DNA of 64,000 nt. Origin: Pseudomonadota bacterium (GTDB lineage: Bacteria; Pseudomonadota; Alphaproteobacteria; Acetobacterales; Acetobacteraceae). Both the position numbers and the translations under genes were made by a program. The DNA lies in the NCBI GenBank assembly GCA_021798915.1, contig JAJZBM010000002.1, forward strand, positions 186,001 through 250,000. Direction: 5' to 3'. Numbering within the stretch: position 1 is the first letter of the stretch; each line of letters starts with the position of its first letter. Below are positions 63,367 through 64,000 of the stretch, piece after piece. The notes under the pieces are model-generated. The model did no database searches. It saw only the letters and a list, made by a program, of their open reading frames with translations, and was not told where the DNA came from.

Positions 63367-64000
63367 ATGCGTTTCGCGACCCGGTTTTCCGGCCGCTTCA
63401 TCAAGCGCGCCCTGCCGCGCTCCCTCCTCGGGCGGAGCCTGCTCATCATCCTGCTCCCGCTCGTGCTCGTGCAGGTGGTGGCGTTGCAGATTTTTTACGG
63501 CAGCCATCTCGAACTGATCTCCCGCCGCTTCGCTGGCGCCGTCGCCGGCGAGATCGGATTCACCCTCGATCTCCTCCGCCGCGCTCCCGACCCCGCCGAA
63601 CGGCAATGGATTCTGGACGAGGCGCGGACGGAATTCGAATTCGCCATGCGCATCCGCCCCGGCGCCCGGCTCGCCACCACCAAGAGCCGCAACATCCCGG
63701 GGCCGATGGATGACGATCTCGCCGAGGCGTTGCGCGAAAAAATCGGTCTTCCCTTCCGCATGGACTGGACGTCCGACCCGCAATCGGTGCTGGTCGAGGT
63801 GCAGTTCTGGGACGGCGTTCTGGAGGTCGAGGCGCCACGCAAACGGCTTTATACCAGCACCATCTATCTGTTCGTGCTGTGGCTGGTCGGCTCGGCGATT
63901 CTGCTATTTTCGATCGCCGCCCTCTTCATGCGCAACCAGGTCCGCGCCATCCGCCGCCTCGCGCGCGCCGCCGAGGCCTTCGGCATGGGGCGCGATGTCG
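63367..64000 (+). CDS. Sensor histidine kinase, N-terminal part (cut by window end)
   Basis: The first 211 codons. It starts MRFATRFSGRFIKRALPRSL, then a membrane segment (LLIILLPLVLVQVVALQIFY, about 25-44), a periplasmic domain of about 120 residues with QSVLVEVQFWDGVLEVEAP, a second segment (YLFVLWLVGSAILLFSIAAL, about 171-190), and the start of HAMP (RAIRRLARAAEAFGMGRDV). This is the EnvZ-like layout and fits the partner of the preceding OmpR-type regulator. The kinase domains lie beyond the window. Confidence 0.9.
   Translation, partial: MRFATRFSGRFIKRALPRSLLGRSLLIILLPLVLVQVVALQIFYGSHLELISRRFAGAVAGEIGFTLDLLRRAPDPAERQWILDEARTEFEFAMRIRPGARLATTKSRNIPGPMDDDLAEALREKIGLPFRMDWTSDPQSVLVEVQFWDGVLEVEAPRKRLYTSTIYLFVLWLVGSAILLFSIAALFMRNQVRAIRRLARAAEAFGMGRDV

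Overview
The window is about 64 kb of high-GC (roughly two-thirds G+C) chromosomal DNA from an alphaproteobacterium, most likely of the family Acetobacteraceae (Rhodospirillales). The pointers are a ChvG/ChvI two-component pair, an FzlA-type FtsZ-binding GST homologue, an hfq-hflX pair, a dnaN-recF-gyrB block, an IDH of the eukaryote-like NADP type, and a dispersed A/T-rich hairpin element (three copies) of a kind I associate with Acetobacteraceae intergenic regions. Coding density is very high, many genes overlap by 4 bases (ATGA/GTGA), and I see no rRNA, tRNA, insertion sequence, prophage or CRISPR array.

Layout. 1-3 kb: end of an APC permease, a LysR regulator, undecaprenyl-diphosphatase (uppP) and a secreted SGNH hydrolase. 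2.9-9.7 kb: a minus-strand catabolic operon: Tat-type periplasmic binding protein, MBL-fold hydrolase, FAD ring hydroxylase, DUF2783 small protein, homogentisate dioxygenase (hmgA) and fumarylacetoacetase. It looks like a 3-hydroxyphenylacetate-type route through homogentisate. 9.8-12.4 kb: a divergent KstD-like flavoprotein and an IclR regulator. 12.4-21.4 kb: diguanylate cyclase, ChrA chromate transporter, hflX-hfq, HAD phosphatase, D-amino-acid-type aminotransferase, ilvD, an epoxide-hydrolase-like enzyme and a small membrane protein. 21.5-30 kb: an SDR, then a lipid-tailoring/export cluster resembling the non-ketosynthase part of aryl polyene clusters (ACP, AMP ligase, hotdog dehydratase, LpxL-like acyltransferase, LolA-like carrier, MMPL exporter), with a divergent NodB-type deacetylase and FabG-like SDR.

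30-37.4 kb: hemN behind an FNR-like box; a TPR/glycosyltransferase protein with a DUF3859 protein; a divergent iron-uptake pair (cupredoxin plus FTR1 permease) with a Fur-box-like palindrome between them; and a pseudokinase with a small membrane partner. 37.4-43.8 kb: a CoA-transferase, an efflux adaptor plus outer-membrane channel without an inner-membrane pump, a class II aldolase, an AhpD-like protein and a HugZ-like protein. 43.8-49.4 kb: chvI-chvG, a PEP-CTERM protein, icd and a NUDIX protein. 49.5-52.2 kb: oxaloacetate decarboxylase-like enzyme, an FMN alpha-hydroxyacid oxidase and fzlA. 52.3-57 kb: a chemoreceptor, then a three-gene operon (beta-propeller, fatty-acid-hydroxylase-type enzyme, MliC-like lipoprotein). 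57-62 kb: gyrB, recF, dnaN. 62-64 kb: a MarR regulator and an OmpR-type two-component system cut by the window end.

The most unusual observations are a chain of overlapping five-codon mini-ORFs (MNGAP-stop), made by a 14-bp tandem repeat, that leads into the MMPL exporter start; the dispersed hairpin element, one half-copy of which forms the start of a secreted protein's reading frame; a degenerate kinase coupled to a membrane protein; and several other 12-16 bp tandem duplications at gene starts or ends. All functional calls come from reading the sequence; no database search was run.
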